Shown here piece after piece: positions 34,520-43,956 of a stretch of DNA of 64,000 bases. The DNA lies in the NCBI GenBank assembly GCA_934432725.1, contig CAKRZE010000010.1, forward strand, positions 31,781 through 95,780, written 5' to 3'. Within the stretch, counting starts at the first letter, position 1. Every line of letters starts with the position of its first letter. The stretch is from an uncultured Eubacteriales bacterium (GTDB lineage Bacteria; Bacillota; Clostridia; Oscillospirales; CAG-272). The translations under genes and the position numbers were made by a program. The notes beneath the pieces are model-generated. The model ran no database searches, had not been told where the DNA came from, and saw nothing but the letters and a program-made list of their open reading frames with translations.

Positions 34520-35710
34520 ATGGATCTTTTTGACAAATGCTATGAGCCTTCCCTCGCAGGCACCCTGAAGAAAGAAGGCGTTTATCCGTATTTTCACGCA
34601 TTGCAGTCCCGGCAGGATACCGAGGTCATCATGGAGGGAAAGCGCCGCATCATGCTCGGCTCCAACAATTACCTCGGGCTCACGGTCTGCCCCGAGGTCA
34701 CAGAGGCGGTCATTCAGGCTGTCACGCAGTACGGAACAGGCTGCTCAGGCTCCCGCTTTCTGAACGGAACGCTGCAAATGCATCTGGAGCTGGAGAAAGA
34801 GCTTGCCGGATTTCTGCACAAAGAAGCCGTCATGACCTTTTCGACCGGATTTCAGGCTAATCTGGGTATCATCAGCGCAATCGCCCGGCACGGCGACTTT
34901 ATTCTGTGCGACAAAGAAAATCACGCCTCCATTTATGACGGCTGCCGCCTGTCATTTGCCAGAACCTACACATACCGGCACAACGACATGGAGGATCTGG
35001 AACGTCTTCTCGTGCTCTGCAAAGGAAAGGGCGGCATCCTGATCATCACGGACGGTGTGTTCAGCATGAGCGGCGAGATCGCAAACCTCCCCGAAATATG
35101 CAGACTCGCCGGGGAATACGGTGCGCGCGTCATGGTCGATGACGCCCACGGACTCGGCGTGATCGGAGAGGGCGGCAGAGGAACCGCAAGCCATTTCGGT
35201 CTGGAGCATCAGGTTGACATTTATATGGGAACCTTTTCTAAATCCCTCGCCTCCCTCGGCGGATATATGGCAGCAAAGGAAGAGGTCGTCGAGTACGTCC
35301 GCCACGCCTCCCGTCCGTTTATTTTTTCCGCCTCCATTCCGCCGGCAAGCTGCGCTGCCGCACTGGCTGCACTGCGGTATCTGGAAAAGCATCCGGAGCT
35401 GGTCACAAGGCTCGGCTCCATTGCCGCTTACGCAAGGAAACGGCTGAAGGCAGCGGGAGTTCCGATCATCGAAGCGCAGACACCGATTATCCCCATTTAC
35501 ACATACGAAACCTATCGCACACTCTCCGCCGCAAGGGAAATCTACGATGCAGGGGTCTATCTGAACCCGGTGCTTCCGCCCGCATGCCCGGAAAATCAGT
35601 GCCTCCTGCGCTCCAGCTATATGGCGAGCCTGACCGAAGAGCTGATTGACGAAGCGGTCGATATCATCGCCTCTGTCCTGTGCCGCGATGCGGCGCCCGC
35701 GTCCGTCTGA
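34520..35710 (+). CDS. PLP-dependent alpha-oxoamine synthase (AONS/KBL/SPT family)
   Basis: The 396-residue enzyme condenses an amino acid with an acyl-CoA, releasing CO2 (or, for KBL, acetyl-CoA with glycine). It has NNYLGL, GTGCSGSRFLNGT, VDDAHGLG with Asp207 and His210, and TFSKSLAS with the PLP Lys241. These match E. coli AONS Asp204, His207 and Lys236 in spacing. Neighbours are an acyl-CoA ligase and an acyltransferase-like protein, not biotin genes. A sphingoid-like or other amino-ketone lipid product is therefore an attractive but unproven inference. The start at 34520 is chosen by homology; its ribosome site is weak, and the frame extends to a TTG at 34460. Confidence 0.85.
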   Translation: MDLFDKCYEPSLAGTLKKEGVYPYFHALQSRQDTEVIMEGKRRIMLGSNNYLGLTVCPEVTEAVIQAVTQYGTGCSGSRFLNGTLQMHLELEKELAGFLHKEAVMTFSTGFQANLGIISAIARHGDFILCDKENHASIYDGCRLSFARTYTYRHNDMEDLERLLVLCKGKGGILIITDGVFSMSGEIANLPEICRLAGEYGARVMVDDAHGLGVIGEGGRGTASHFGLEHQVDIYMGTFSKSLASLGGYMAAKEEVVEYVRHASRPFIFSASIPPASCAAALAALRYLEKHPELVTRLGSIAAYARKRLKAAGVPIIEAQTPIIPIYTYETYRTLSAAREIYDAGVYLNPVLPPACPENQCLLRSSYMASLTEELIDEAVDIIASVLCRDAAPASV

Positions 35711-35720
35711 CTTCATAAAA

Positions 35721-35771
35721 GCCGCAAGGATGATACCGGAAACCTTTTCCGCCGCATCCTGCGGCTTTTTT
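35721..35771 (+). terminator. Terminator of the alpha-oxoamine synthase gene
   Basis: GCCGCAAGGATG (35721-35732) pairs with CATCCTGCGGC (35755-35765) with one bulge, followed by TTTTTT. It lies ten bases after the stop. Confidence 0.8.
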
Positions 35772-36386
35772 GCGTATTCCGGGAATCCCGAAAAGACCCG
35801 GAGATATGCCGACCCTGCATGCCGCAGGAGCAAACCGCCGACAAAAAAAGTCCGCAGCTGCCGCCGTGCAAAAGCAAGGCCATAGCCGAAGCCGTCACGG
35901 AAAAAGAAGCCCTGCGGCAATGCCTCCCGTTAAAAGGCGTGTAAAACGGCACCGACAGAGCTGCCGGGCGGACGGCAGTGCGCCGAAAGGCAGGATTCCG
36001 GCAGTTCTGCCCAGCCATGCGGTCAGCCGACTCTGCACAAGCCCTCCGGCTTATCCCCAAACGCCTGTCTGCGGCACAGACAAAGCCATGTTGGCTTTTG
36101 ATGCTTCCCCCCCATATTTTTCCCCGCGTCCCCGCGTTTGTCTCTTCCGGCTCATATGCATGTACGGCTTTACAGAGCTTGTGCGGCAAAAGCCGCCTCC
36201 TGTAATTTTACGCTTCTTCCCGTATGTATCCCCTGCACCGCCCTCGCCGTCGGCAGCGCATGTCGGTGTGCACGGCAATTTCCGTCTTCATAACCTCATG
36301 GCTTCCGCCGCATTTGTCCTGCCGGGCGTTCCGCTCCGGCATACATGACAAAAATCTTGAAAAATGCAGTTTTTGCGCCGGATTTC
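35772..36386. other. Gene-free spacer
   Basis: About 615 bases before the next promoter. No gene or structure is recognised. Confidence 0.35.
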
Positions 36387-36415
36387 TTGCAAAAATCAAA
36401 AAAATATGATAAAAT
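36387..36415 (+). promoter_or_regulatory. Promoter of the S24/S26-type peptidase gene
   Basis: TTGCAA (36387-36392) and TAAAAT (36410-36415) are 17 bases apart. The leader is about 225 bases and contains a perfect CTTTCGC-CGAA-GCGAAAG hairpin (36613-36630) directly before the ribosome site. Confidence 0.6.
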
Positions 36416-36645
36416 ACCGACGTTCCGCAAAGGAGTATGCTCCATCGCAGCCGCAGCCCCGGCTTTACGCGCCGGAGCACTCTTGCAAAAAATGCGAAGG
36501 GACCGGATCTCGGGCTTTCGCTGCCGATTCCGGGCGGCTTTGCATCAAACGTCAGCCGTCCTCACGCGCTGCTCCGGGCAGATGCGCCCGCATCGCTCCA
36601 AAGAAAGGAAGGCTTTCGCCGAAGCGAAAGACGAGGTGGATTTTC

Positions 36646-37104
36646 ATGCAGGATCCTTCACAGCCGCTCAGCTCTAAGGAAGCGCTCGCCGCCATGCGGC
36701 CGATCATCGAAAACGGCGGCGATTTCTTGCTGCACGTCACAGGCGGGAGCATGTCCCCCACGCTCTGCGGCGGCAGGGACAGCGTGCTGATTTCCCCGCT
36801 CCGCAGAACGCCGAGAAGGGGAGATATCCTGCTTATTTGCACAGAGAGTCAGTCGCTTCTGCTTCACCGCGTCACAAAATGCGAAAAAAACGGAGCGTTT
36901 TATGTCTGCGGCGATGCCTACGAGCGCGGAGAAGGTCCGTTTTCGGCATCCGATATCGTCGGGATTGCATCAAAGCTCTACCGAAAAGGGAGATGTCTCC
37001 GCGCGGATTCGCCTCTGCTCAGGCTGTACGGAAGCCTTTGGATTCTGCTGCTTTCGCAAAGACACAGGCTTCTGCGGCTGCTTTCCCGTCGAAAAAGATT
37101 CTGA
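36646..37104 (+). CDS. S24/S26-type signal peptidase-like protein
   Basis: This encodes 152 residues. The N-terminal third has GGSMSPTL, with the Ser typical of S24/S26 peptidases, then DSVLISPLRRTPRRGDILLI and LLLHRVTKCE. Family members with LHRV have His where bacterial signal peptidase I has the catalytic Lys, as in SipW-type enzymes. The usual N-terminal membrane anchor is missing. The only hydrophobic part is a C-terminal segment (LYGSLWILLLSQRHRLLRLL) with a basic tail. Substrate is unknown; maturation of a nearby peptide or surface protein is possible. GAGGTGG six bases upstream fixes the start; the longer open frame to 36364 crosses the promoter and is rejected. Confidence 0.7.
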   Translation: MQDPSQPLSSKEALAAMRPIIENGGDFLLHVTGGSMSPTLCGGRDSVLISPLRRTPRRGDILLICTESQSLLLHRVTKCEKNGAFYVCGDAYERGEGPFSASDIVGIASKLYRKGRCLRADSPLLRLYGSLWILLLSQRHRLLRLLSRRKRF

Positions 37105-37631
37105 AGACAACGGCTTCCGGCTGTATGTTCTTTCGTCCCTGCCCGATGCGGTCTGCCGCAAGGCTCCCGGTATCGCGTGCGGGACAGGAATTCATATCCC
37201 GCACGGCAGCCGGGTGAAGCATGCACAGAATATCGGAGTCGGACGGTGCTTTTTCCAAACGGCGGCGCCCTTCGTTGCCCTTTGTCCGGGCAGCCGCGCC
37301 CTGAATAAAGTGCCCGGCATGCTGTGAGCCATGCAGGTTCGCCTCCGGATGGCAGCGCCCGGTCCTTCCCGAAGTACGTGTCGGCGTATTTTTCCGTGCC
37401 GAAAGCCGCAGCTTGCTCCTTTGAAGGGGAATCTGTGCCCGCACCAAGCGAACATACTCCCGCCCGCAAGACAGGCAAGCCGCATGCTCATAAGAAGAAA
37501 AATGCCCGAACCCACCGTCAGGCTTTCTCCCCGGGAGGCAGATGCCGTTCCCGCCCAAAAGGGTCCGGCACAGCCGCACAAAAGTCCCTCATATTCCCCC
37601 TCATGTGGGTTTTTCTTCTTCTCATACAGTA
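37105..37631. other. Gene-free spacer
   Basis: About 525 bases between the peptidase gene and the polysaccharide operon promoter. A plus frame at 36902-37327 has a faintly hexapeptide-like stretch, but no start site or clear family, so it is not called. Confidence 0.35.
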
Positions 37632-37660
37632 TTGACACAGCCTGCACATATTGATATAAT
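37632..37660 (+). promoter_or_regulatory. Promoter of the polysaccharide control operon
   Basis: TTGACA (37632-37637) and TATAAT (37655-37660) are separated by 17 bases. The leader is about 245 bases and has an ACGCCG-TCATTG-CGGCGT hairpin (37726-37743), but no terminator or known riboswitch was recognised. Confidence 0.85.
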
Positions 37661-37912
37661 GATGTAGAATGCAGAAATCCCGAAAAAGGGAAGGCCGCAG
37701 CCCGTTCTTTGAGTCAAATCTCCCGACGCCGTCATTGCGGCGTGCCGAAGCCGGAGGGATGCCGTTCTCCGCATCCCGGCACCATACGGAGGAGCCGGGT
37801 TTCGTCTCCAAGAGCCTCCGCAGCGCCATGCCCCATTTTCGGAAACACGGTGCCGGCGGGAAGCCCGCTGCGCCGAGTCCGCCGGAATGCGGCACCCGAA
37901 AGGAAAGAAAGA

Positions 37913-38683
37913 ATGCCACTATACTTTACCGATCTTCACATGCATATACTCCCCGGTCTTGACGACGGCTCTCCCTCGGAGGAAAGCACCCTCCGCATGG
38001 CTGCCATGGCTGCGGAAAGCGGCACCGCAAAAATCGTTGCCACCCCGCACAGCCGCGGCTTCGGCGACCACACGGACCCGCTGTTCCATCTGACCGTGCG
38101 GGAGGCGGCGGATGCGCTGGGGCATGCGCTGGAGGATTGCGGCATACCGATCCGGATCCTGACGGGAATGGAGGTATACGCCGGAGAGGACACTGTTTCG
38201 GAACTTGCGGAGGGTATCCTCCTTCCGCTCGGCGACACCCGCTGCGTACTGACGGAATTCGGGTTTGACGAAGATCCGGACTTTGTGGAAAAGACGCTTC
38301 ACGACATGCAGGATGCCGGATGGCTCCCTCTGATTGCGCATCCGGAACGCTATTTTTTCATTCAGGACGATCTTAACCTCGCCTATCGGCTTGTAAAGGC
38401 GGGCTGCCTTATGCAGGTCAACAAGGGAAGTCTGCTCGGGCGCTTCGGAGAAACGGAGCAAAGCTGTGCCATGGCTCTGATCCGGCACGGGCTGGTGCAC
38501 GCCGTGGCAAGCGATGCGCACTCCCCGCGCCACCGCACCCCGCCGCTCGACACTGTATATACATGGCTCAGCGAAACGTTCTCCCCCCGCGCGGCGGAGC
38601 TGCTCCTCGCACAGAATCCGAACCGGATCCTGTCCGGAGAACAGCCGACCGCTGTTACAGAGCCCTTTCCCTTCACCCGCTGA
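37913..38683 (+). CDS. PHP-type protein-tyrosine phosphatase (CpsB/YwqE family)
   Basis: The 256-residue protein has the PHP metal-site motifs DLHMHILPGLDDG at the start, ATPHSRG, the acidic GMEVY segment, IAHPERY and SDAHSP. In capsule loci such enzymes remove phosphate from Tyr residues of the BY-kinase and so reset chain-length control. It is the first gene of a run of six same-strand genes, two of which encode BY-kinases. It is cytoplasmic. The start at 37913 has AAAGGAAAG upstream; the frame extends to 37709 but without homology. Metal ligands all appear intact. Confidence 0.88.
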   Translation: MPLYFTDLHMHILPGLDDGSPSEESTLRMAAMAAESGTAKIVATPHSRGFGDHTDPLFHLTVREAADALGHALEDCGIPIRILTGMEVYAGEDTVSELAEGILLPLGDTRCVLTEFGFDEDPDFVEKTLHDMQDAGWLPLIAHPERYFFIQDDLNLAYRLVKAGCLMQVNKGSLLGRFGETEQSCAMALIRHGLVHAVASDAHSPRHRTPPLDTVYTWLSETFSPRAAELLLAQNPNRILSGEQPTAVTEPFPFTR

Positions 38684-38912
38684 TTCCGTGTCTTTGATGA
38701 CAGACGTTTTCCTCCCGTTTAAGATGCGCCTGCGCGCCGCATGAACCGCAGCCGTATTCCTTCGGCAGGCGTCAACCGCCCGCGCATCCGGCGCCCTCCG
38801 AGGCGCACATTCCGATCGGGGACCCCGCATCCTCCGGTTTACGGAGGACCGTGCCTCTGCGATATGCAGCCTGCACCGGTTCGGTACCGTCCCCGAAGAA
38901 AGCTGGACAAGC

Positions 38913-39779
38913 ATGAATTTTCTGAAGCTGAAACCAATCATTCTGATCCTGACGCTTATATCCGTTGTCTGCCTCGGCAGCTATATGCTCCGTCAAAGGC
39001 TCCTCTCCCGGGACAGCGCCCCCGTGATCACCTGTGAAAGCGACACGCTCACCGTCCGCATCACCGATCCTGAGGAGCGCCTGAAGGAAGGCGTGTATGC
39101 CACGGACCGTGAGGACGGCGATCTGACCGGAAATCTGATCGTGGAGGGCAAATCAAAATTCATTGAGCCGGGCAAATGCACCGTCACCTATGCCGTGGTC
39201 GATTCCGCGCGGCATGTCGTCAAAAAGACCCGGACGCTGATCTATGAAGACTATGTCCCGCCGCGCATCTATCTGAAGTCCCCCCTGATCTTCCCCTCCG
39301 GGACAACGGTCTCTCTGCGGAACTCCATCGCCGCCTCCGACTGCATGGACGGCGATATATCCGGCTCTGTCAAAATGTACCTGACCGACACGGCGCTTCT
39401 GAACACGGTCGGCACATGGCATGTCAAGCTTTCGGTTTCCAACAGCATGGGGGATACCGTAACGGTAACCGTTCCGTTTACCGTTGAACCGCAAAATGCT
39501 CAGGAAAAAGAAAAGGCACCGGCAATCCTTCTGTCCGACTATATGATCTATCTGAAAAAGGGCGAGGCATTCGATCCCGCCGCTTATCTTGAGGGTGTGC
39601 GCTATGCCGGAGAAAGCACGGTGCGAAAGGATGCGGAAGCCCTTTCCGCAGTCCGCATCAGCGGTGAGGTTCCTTCCGATGAGGCGGGCGTATACACCGT
39701 CACCTACACCTGTGAAAAGGACGGCGCAGCCGGCAAAACCGTACTGCTTGTCGTAGTTGAGGAGGAAAAAGCCGCATGA
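38913..39779 (+). CDS. Membrane-anchored protein with Ig-like (DUF5011-type) domains
   Basis: The 288-residue protein has one N-terminal membrane segment (IILILTLISVVCLGSYML) and an extracellular part with two to three beta-sandwich repeats. Each has the pattern of a DUF5011/bacterial Ig-like domain: the first has DREDGDLTGN and YAVVDSARHV, the second CMDGDISGSV and LSVSNSMGD, and the third EAGVYTVTY. The tail is short and acidic. It overlaps the first BY-kinase gene by four bases (ATGA), which implies coupled translation and a shared job in polysaccharide synthesis or attachment. Function is inferred from position only. The ribosome site is weak. Confidence 0.75.
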   Translation: MNFLKLKPIILILTLISVVCLGSYMLRQRLLSRDSAPVITCESDTLTVRITDPEERLKEGVYATDREDGDLTGNLIVEGKSKFIEPGKCTVTYAVVDSARHVVKKTRTLIYEDYVPPRIYLKSPLIFPSGTTVSLRNSIAASDCMDGDISGSVKMYLTDTALLNTVGTWHVKLSVSNSMGDTVTVTVPFTVEPQNAQEKEKAPAILLSDYMIYLKKGEAFDPAAYLEGVRYAGESTVRKDAEALSAVRISGEVPSDEAGVYTVTYTCEKDGAAGKTVLLVVVEEEKAA

Positions 39780-41320
39780 CACAGAATACGGAAAATCAAA
39801 GCAGCCGCAGCATTCTGTCCGATCCCCAATATCTGTGGACCGTAGTCTCAGACATTCTGAAGCAATGGTGGCTGATCCTGTCTGCCGGCATCATCGCCCT
39901 CACCGTCACCTATATCACGGTCAGTGAGACCTATCGCCCGGTCTATACCTCGCAGGCAACCTGTGTGGTATCCGTCACCGGGACGACCTCCACGGTTTAT
40001 ACGAATCTGACCTCTGCCGGCAGAATTGCCTCCGCATTCTCGGGCATGCTCAACAGCCGCACGATGCGGAACCGGATCTGCGGCGTGCTCGGGATCGATT
40101 CCTTTCCCGGCACCGTCAATGCGGTTCAGATCCCGGATACCAACCTGATTACGGTCAGTGTCACGGCATCCTCTCCGGACGAAGCATGGACCTTCCTTGA
40201 CGCGCTTCTGAGCAACCACACCGCCATCACAGCCCAGCTTCTCAACAGCGCGTCAATCAGCATCCTTCAGCATCCCTCCGTTGCATCCTCTCCCTCCAAC
40301 GACATGCATCTGTGGCGCACGGTATGTAAGGTCACGGCAATCACCATGCTTTCCGTCGTTCTCCTGCTTGCCCTGTATTTCCATTTCCTGCATGATACCG
40401 TGAAAACCGAGCAGGAATTCCGGCGCGGCGTTGACGCGCACCTGCTCGGAACCATATACCATGAGCGCAAAAAGACTCTGCGGACCCTCTTTTCCAACCA
40501 GAAGAGCGGACTTCTCATCTCCGACCCGCGCACCAGCTTCGGTTTTGTCGAATCCTATAAAAAGCTCCGCACTGCGGTAGAGTATGCCGCCTCGGGAAAG
40601 TCCTGCCGGATCATCGCGGTGACCAGCGTTTTTGAAAACGAAGGAAAAACAACCGTTGCCGCCAACCTTGCCGTTGCGCTGGCGCAGAAGCATGCGCGCG
40701 TCCTTTTGGTGGACGGAGATATCAAGCGTCCCGCTGTCATGCGCCTGTTCGGAAAGGGGAAAAACGCCGCCTTCGGCGTCACGGACCTTTTGCAGGGAAC
40801 AAAAAGTGCGCGGGACCTTCTCTTCACCGATCCGGGCAGCGGTCTTCTGATCCTTCCCGGCAAACCCGGTGACGCATCCGTTGCGGAATATATCGAGCCG
40901 GACGCTTTGAGAAAGCTCCTCGCCAAGGCGCGTGAGGAAACCGATTATATCATCATCGATACTCCTCCGATTTCCGTCGGTCCGGATGCGGAGAGCATTG
41001 TCGGCTATGCCGATGCGGCAATTCTTGTTGTACGGCAGGATATCGCACGGGTCCGCACACTCAACGACACCGTTGACGCCCTGAAGGAAACCGGATCGAA
41101 ATTTCTCGGGTGCGTATTCAACAATGTCAGAGTAGCGTCTCAGGTTTCCGCTTTCCGCGGCTATGGCTACGGTTACGGCTATGGCTACGGCGGCTACCAC
41201 CGGCAGCACTACGGGCAGGGAGGCTATACCGGACATTATGCACGGCAGGAAGGCCGTTATGCCGCGGCAGCGCGGCAGCAGGAGCCGGAGGATTCCGAAA
41301 CGCCTCCGAAGCGCCGCTGA
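39776..41320 (+). CDS. Polysaccharide chain-length/BY-kinase fusion 1 (Wzz plus tyrosine autokinase)
   Basis: The 514-residue protein joins a Wzz-like chain-length domain (two membrane segments, near 32-52 and 182-205) to a cytoplasmic bacterial tyrosine kinase. Kinase motifs are Walker A ENEGKTT (Lys291), Walker A' LLVDGDIKRP, and Walker B YIIIDTPP. The C-terminus has a dense Tyr/Gly cluster (GYGYGYGYGYGGYHRQHY) that is the likely autophosphorylation tail. In capsule systems, cycles of Tyr phosphorylation control polymer length. In most Bacillota the two parts are separate proteins (CpsC and CpsD); here they are fused, as in proteobacterial Wzc. A second fusion follows 51 bases on. Confidence 0.88.
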   Translation: MTQNTENQSSRSILSDPQYLWTVVSDILKQWWLILSAGIIALTVTYITVSETYRPVYTSQATCVVSVTGTTSTVYTNLTSAGRIASAFSGMLNSRTMRNRICGVLGIDSFPGTVNAVQIPDTNLITVSVTASSPDEAWTFLDALLSNHTAITAQLLNSASISILQHPSVASSPSNDMHLWRTVCKVTAITMLSVVLLLALYFHFLHDTVKTEQEFRRGVDAHLLGTIYHERKKTLRTLFSNQKSGLLISDPRTSFGFVESYKKLRTAVEYAASGKSCRIIAVTSVFENEGKTTVAANLAVALAQKHARVLLVDGDIKRPAVMRLFGKGKNAAFGVTDLLQGTKSARDLLFTDPGSGLLILPGKPGDASVAEYIEPDALRKLLAKAREETDYIIIDTPPISVGPDAESIVGYADAAILVVRQDIARVRTLNDTVDALKETGSKFLGCVFNNVRVASQVSAFRGYGYGYGYGYGGYHRQHYGQGGYTGHYARQEGRYAAAARQQEPEDSETPPKRR

Positions 41321-41371
41321 TTTGTCCCGGATTTCCCCACATTCTGTTCACAGAAAGGTTTATGCACGATC

Positions 41372-42811
41372 ATGACAGCAGAAGAACGCACGTCCCCGGC
41401 AGGCATTGCCGGCTACAGTCCGCAGGACCTGATCAGCCTGACTCTGAAAGCGCTGAAGCGATATCTGATACCGGTTCTGATCATCACCGGTCTTATCTGC
41501 GGCATTCTGATATACCGGACAAGAAAGAATTATGTCCCGCTGTACACCTCTTACGCCTCCTTTTCGGTCAGCATCAGCAATGATTACGGCACCAGCACGC
41601 AGTATTACAATGCCGCGGCAGCCGAGCAGCTTGGGAAAACCTTCCCCTATATCCTGCGAAGCAACATGCTGAGCAGCATCGTTGCAAACGAGCTGAATCT
41701 TCCCTATCTTCCGGCTTCCGTTTCGGCAGAAGCACTGGAAAACACCAACATTTTCACACTGACCGTAACCGGGAAGGACCCGCAGCTGGTGTATGACATC
41801 CTGCTCTCTGTGATCCGGAATTATCCGCAGATCGCAGAATATGTTGTGGGTGACACCAATCTGGAGCTTCTGGACGACTCCGGCGTTGCAGCCCTGCCGC
41901 TGAACCACCCCGCCTACGGGAATGCGGCGGGAAAGGGACTGCTCATCGGAGCGGCGCTTCTCTGCCTTCTGATCCTCTGGTACATTCTCACCCGCGCCAC
42001 GGTCTGCTCTCCCGGACAGATCCGCGCCATCCTGAACGTGCGGTATCTCGGAGGCATTCCGAAGATCAAGCCCAAAAAACGCACCAACCAGAAAAACAAC
42101 CGGCTTCTCCTCTCCCTGTCCGATACACCGCAGCGGTTTGCCGAAGCAGTCCGTCTTGTCCGCAGCAGGCTGGAAAAGAGCATGCCGGACGGAGGCATCC
42201 TGATGGTCACCAGCACGCTGGAGGGCGAAGGAAAAACCACTCTGTGCGTCAATCTCGCACTTTCTCTGGCGCGCAGCGGCAAGAAAGTAATCCTTCTGGA
42301 CTGCGACATCCGAAAGCCGTCCGTGGAGGAAGCGCTGCAAATCGTCCCCTCCGCAAAGGGACTGAGCGATTATCTGGGCGGCGACAACAGCGCCCTAAGC
42401 CTGTTTTCCTGTGAAAGCGGCGGAAAAGAGAAGCTGACGGTCATGGCGGGCGGCTCGCCCTGCCGCAACGCGCCGGAGCTGCTCTCCTCAGAGCGCATGC
42501 GTCTGCTTTTGAAAAATCTGCGCGGTGCAGCCGATTTCATCATTCTTGATACGGCGCCCTCCGCAATTCTGGCGGACGCCGCCTCGCTTGCCCCGATGGC
42601 AGACGGCATCCTGTATACGGTCCGTCATGATTATGCGGACCGCGACAAGATTCTGGACGGTATCGGCGCGCTGGCTGAAAGCCACACCCCTGTCATCGGC
42701 TGTGTGCTCAATATGACCCCGGCAGCGCTGGCTGAGGGCGGATATTATTACGGATACTACGGAAGCTATGGCAAGTATGCCTATCAAAGCAAGCAGGAGG
42801 GCGCAGAATAA
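41372..42811 (+). CDS. Polysaccharide chain-length/BY-kinase fusion 2
   Basis: The 479-residue protein has the same order as its neighbour: an N-terminal Wzz-type part with two membrane segments (near 31-50 and 190-209), then a kinase with Walker A LEGEGKTT (Lys288), Walker A' ILLDCDIRKP, and FIILDTAPS. The C-terminal Tyr tail is GGYYYGYYGSYGKYAY, shorter than in the first copy. Sequence divergence is large, so this is an old duplication or two functions, not a recent copy. Having two tandem active-looking BY-kinases in one operon is uncommon and could mean cross-phosphorylation or control of two polymers. The start has AGAAAGG. Confidence 0.87.
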   Translation: MTAEERTSPAGIAGYSPQDLISLTLKALKRYLIPVLIITGLICGILIYRTRKNYVPLYTSYASFSVSISNDYGTSTQYYNAAAAEQLGKTFPYILRSNMLSSIVANELNLPYLPASVSAEALENTNIFTLTVTGKDPQLVYDILLSVIRNYPQIAEYVVGDTNLELLDDSGVAALPLNHPAYGNAAGKGLLIGAALLCLLILWYILTRATVCSPGQIRAILNVRYLGGIPKIKPKKRTNQKNNRLLLSLSDTPQRFAEAVRLVRSRLEKSMPDGGILMVTSTLEGEGKTTLCVNLALSLARSGKKVILLDCDIRKPSVEEALQIVPSAKGLSDYLGGDNSALSLFSCESGGKEKLTVMAGGSPCRNAPELLSSERMRLLLKNLRGAADFIILDTAPSAILADAASLAPMADGILYTVRHDYADRDKILDGIGALAESHTPVIGCVLNMTPAALAEGGYYYGYYGSYGKYAYQSKQEGAE

Positions 42812-42867
42812 TTCTGTGCCCCTCGGGCTTTCGCACTTTCACCGGTCCCTTTGGGAGGAATACCGAA

Positions 42868-43956
42868 ATGACACAAAACACATCCGAAAACAGCACATTT
42901 CAAAAAAACCAAAAAAAGCGGAAGGCATGGAAGTACATTCTGATCGTCCTTTTGCTTTTGATTGTCATTCTCCTGATCTGCGGCGTTGCGCTCAGCTTTT
43001 ATGTCATGGGTAAGCTGCGCGACGGCACCGAGCCGATCCCGATCGTCTCCCGCGACGGTACGTATACACTCCCGCCCGAGCCGGACAATATTGTCACCGC
43101 ACATCCCGATGACACCGAACCGGATACGGAGGAGCCGACCCCGGGATCGGAAACCGATCCGCCGGAAACCTCAAACGACCCGATCTGGGGGAAAGATCCC
43201 ATTGATCCGAACGTCATCAATATCCTGCTGCTCGGAAGAGATGCGCGTGAGCAATATGAGCGCGGCAGATCGGACTCCATGATCATCGCCTCCTATAACA
43301 AAGTAACCCACAAAATCAAGCTGATCAACATCCTGCGGGACTGTTTGGTTCCGATTGAGGGACATGACTGGACAAGAATCAACGAAGCATATTCCTATGG
43401 CGGCATCGGTCTCTGCATCAACACGGTCAACGACGTCTTTGAACTGGACATTCAGAATTATATCACCGTTGATTTCGACGGATTGATCCGGATCGTCGAT
43501 GCCGTGGGCGGAATTGACGTCAGTCTGACCGCAGAAGAGATCACCTATTACCAATCAAAGGGTTGGGGCGACCAGCTCAAGCCCGGAATGAACCGCCTGA
43601 ACGGAACAGAAGCGCTGCATCATGCCAGAAACCGCACGCTCGGCAACGACTTTGAACGGACCCGCCGGCAGCGCGATATTCTGATCGCAATCTGCAACCG
43701 GGTCACTTCCTCCGCCACACTGTCGCAGGTTATCTCCATGATCGATGAAGCACTGGACATTGTATCCACCAATTTGTCCTACTCCACGCTTGTCTCTTTG
43801 GCAACCGATGTCATGCAGAACCGCAATGCCCTGACCTTTGAAACAGGCAGGGTGCCGTTCGATGGGACCTATCGCGGCGCATGGTACAACAAAATGCTGA
43901 TCATCCAGATCGATATCGCCGAAAACACCCGTCTGCTCCGGGAGTTTCTGAAATAA
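42868..43956 (+). CDS. LytR-CpsA-Psr (LCP) family glycopolymer ligase
   Basis: The 362-residue protein has a short cytoplasmic tail, one membrane helix (about residues 27-50), a Pro/Glu/Asp-rich linker (about 70-110), and an LCP domain with NILLLGRDA, RSDSMIIASYN, INILRDC, NEAYSYGG and the later LNGTEALHHARNR followed by DFERTRRQRDIL. The Arg and Asp residues of the polyprenyl-phosphate site are present. Such enzymes move polymers from lipid carrier to peptidoglycan outside the cell. Its place after two BY-kinases and before a CapD-type dehydratase supports a role in anchoring the polysaccharide. Confidence 0.9.
   Translation: MTQNTSENSTFQKNQKKRKAWKYILIVLLLLIVILLICGVALSFYVMGKLRDGTEPIPIVSRDGTYTLPPEPDNIVTAHPDDTEPDTEEPTPGSETDPPETSNDPIWGKDPIDPNVINILLLGRDAREQYERGRSDSMIIASYNKVTHKIKLINILRDCLVPIEGHDWTRINEAYSYGGIGLCINTVNDVFELDIQNYITVDFDGLIRIVDAVGGIDVSLTAEEITYYQSKGWGDQLKPGMNRLNGTEALHHARNRTLGNDFERTRRQRDILIAICNRVTSSATLSQVISMIDEALDIVSTNLSYSTLVSLATDVMQNRNALTFETGRVPFDGTYRGAWYNKMLIIQIDIAENTRLLREFLK

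Noticed and set aside
36902..37327. Plus frame after the S24/S26 gene with an IPHGSRV stretch like a hexapeptide acetyltransferase
   Set aside because: Resemblance is limited to a few residues; it overlaps the real gene in another frame and has no ribosome site or repeated hexapeptides.
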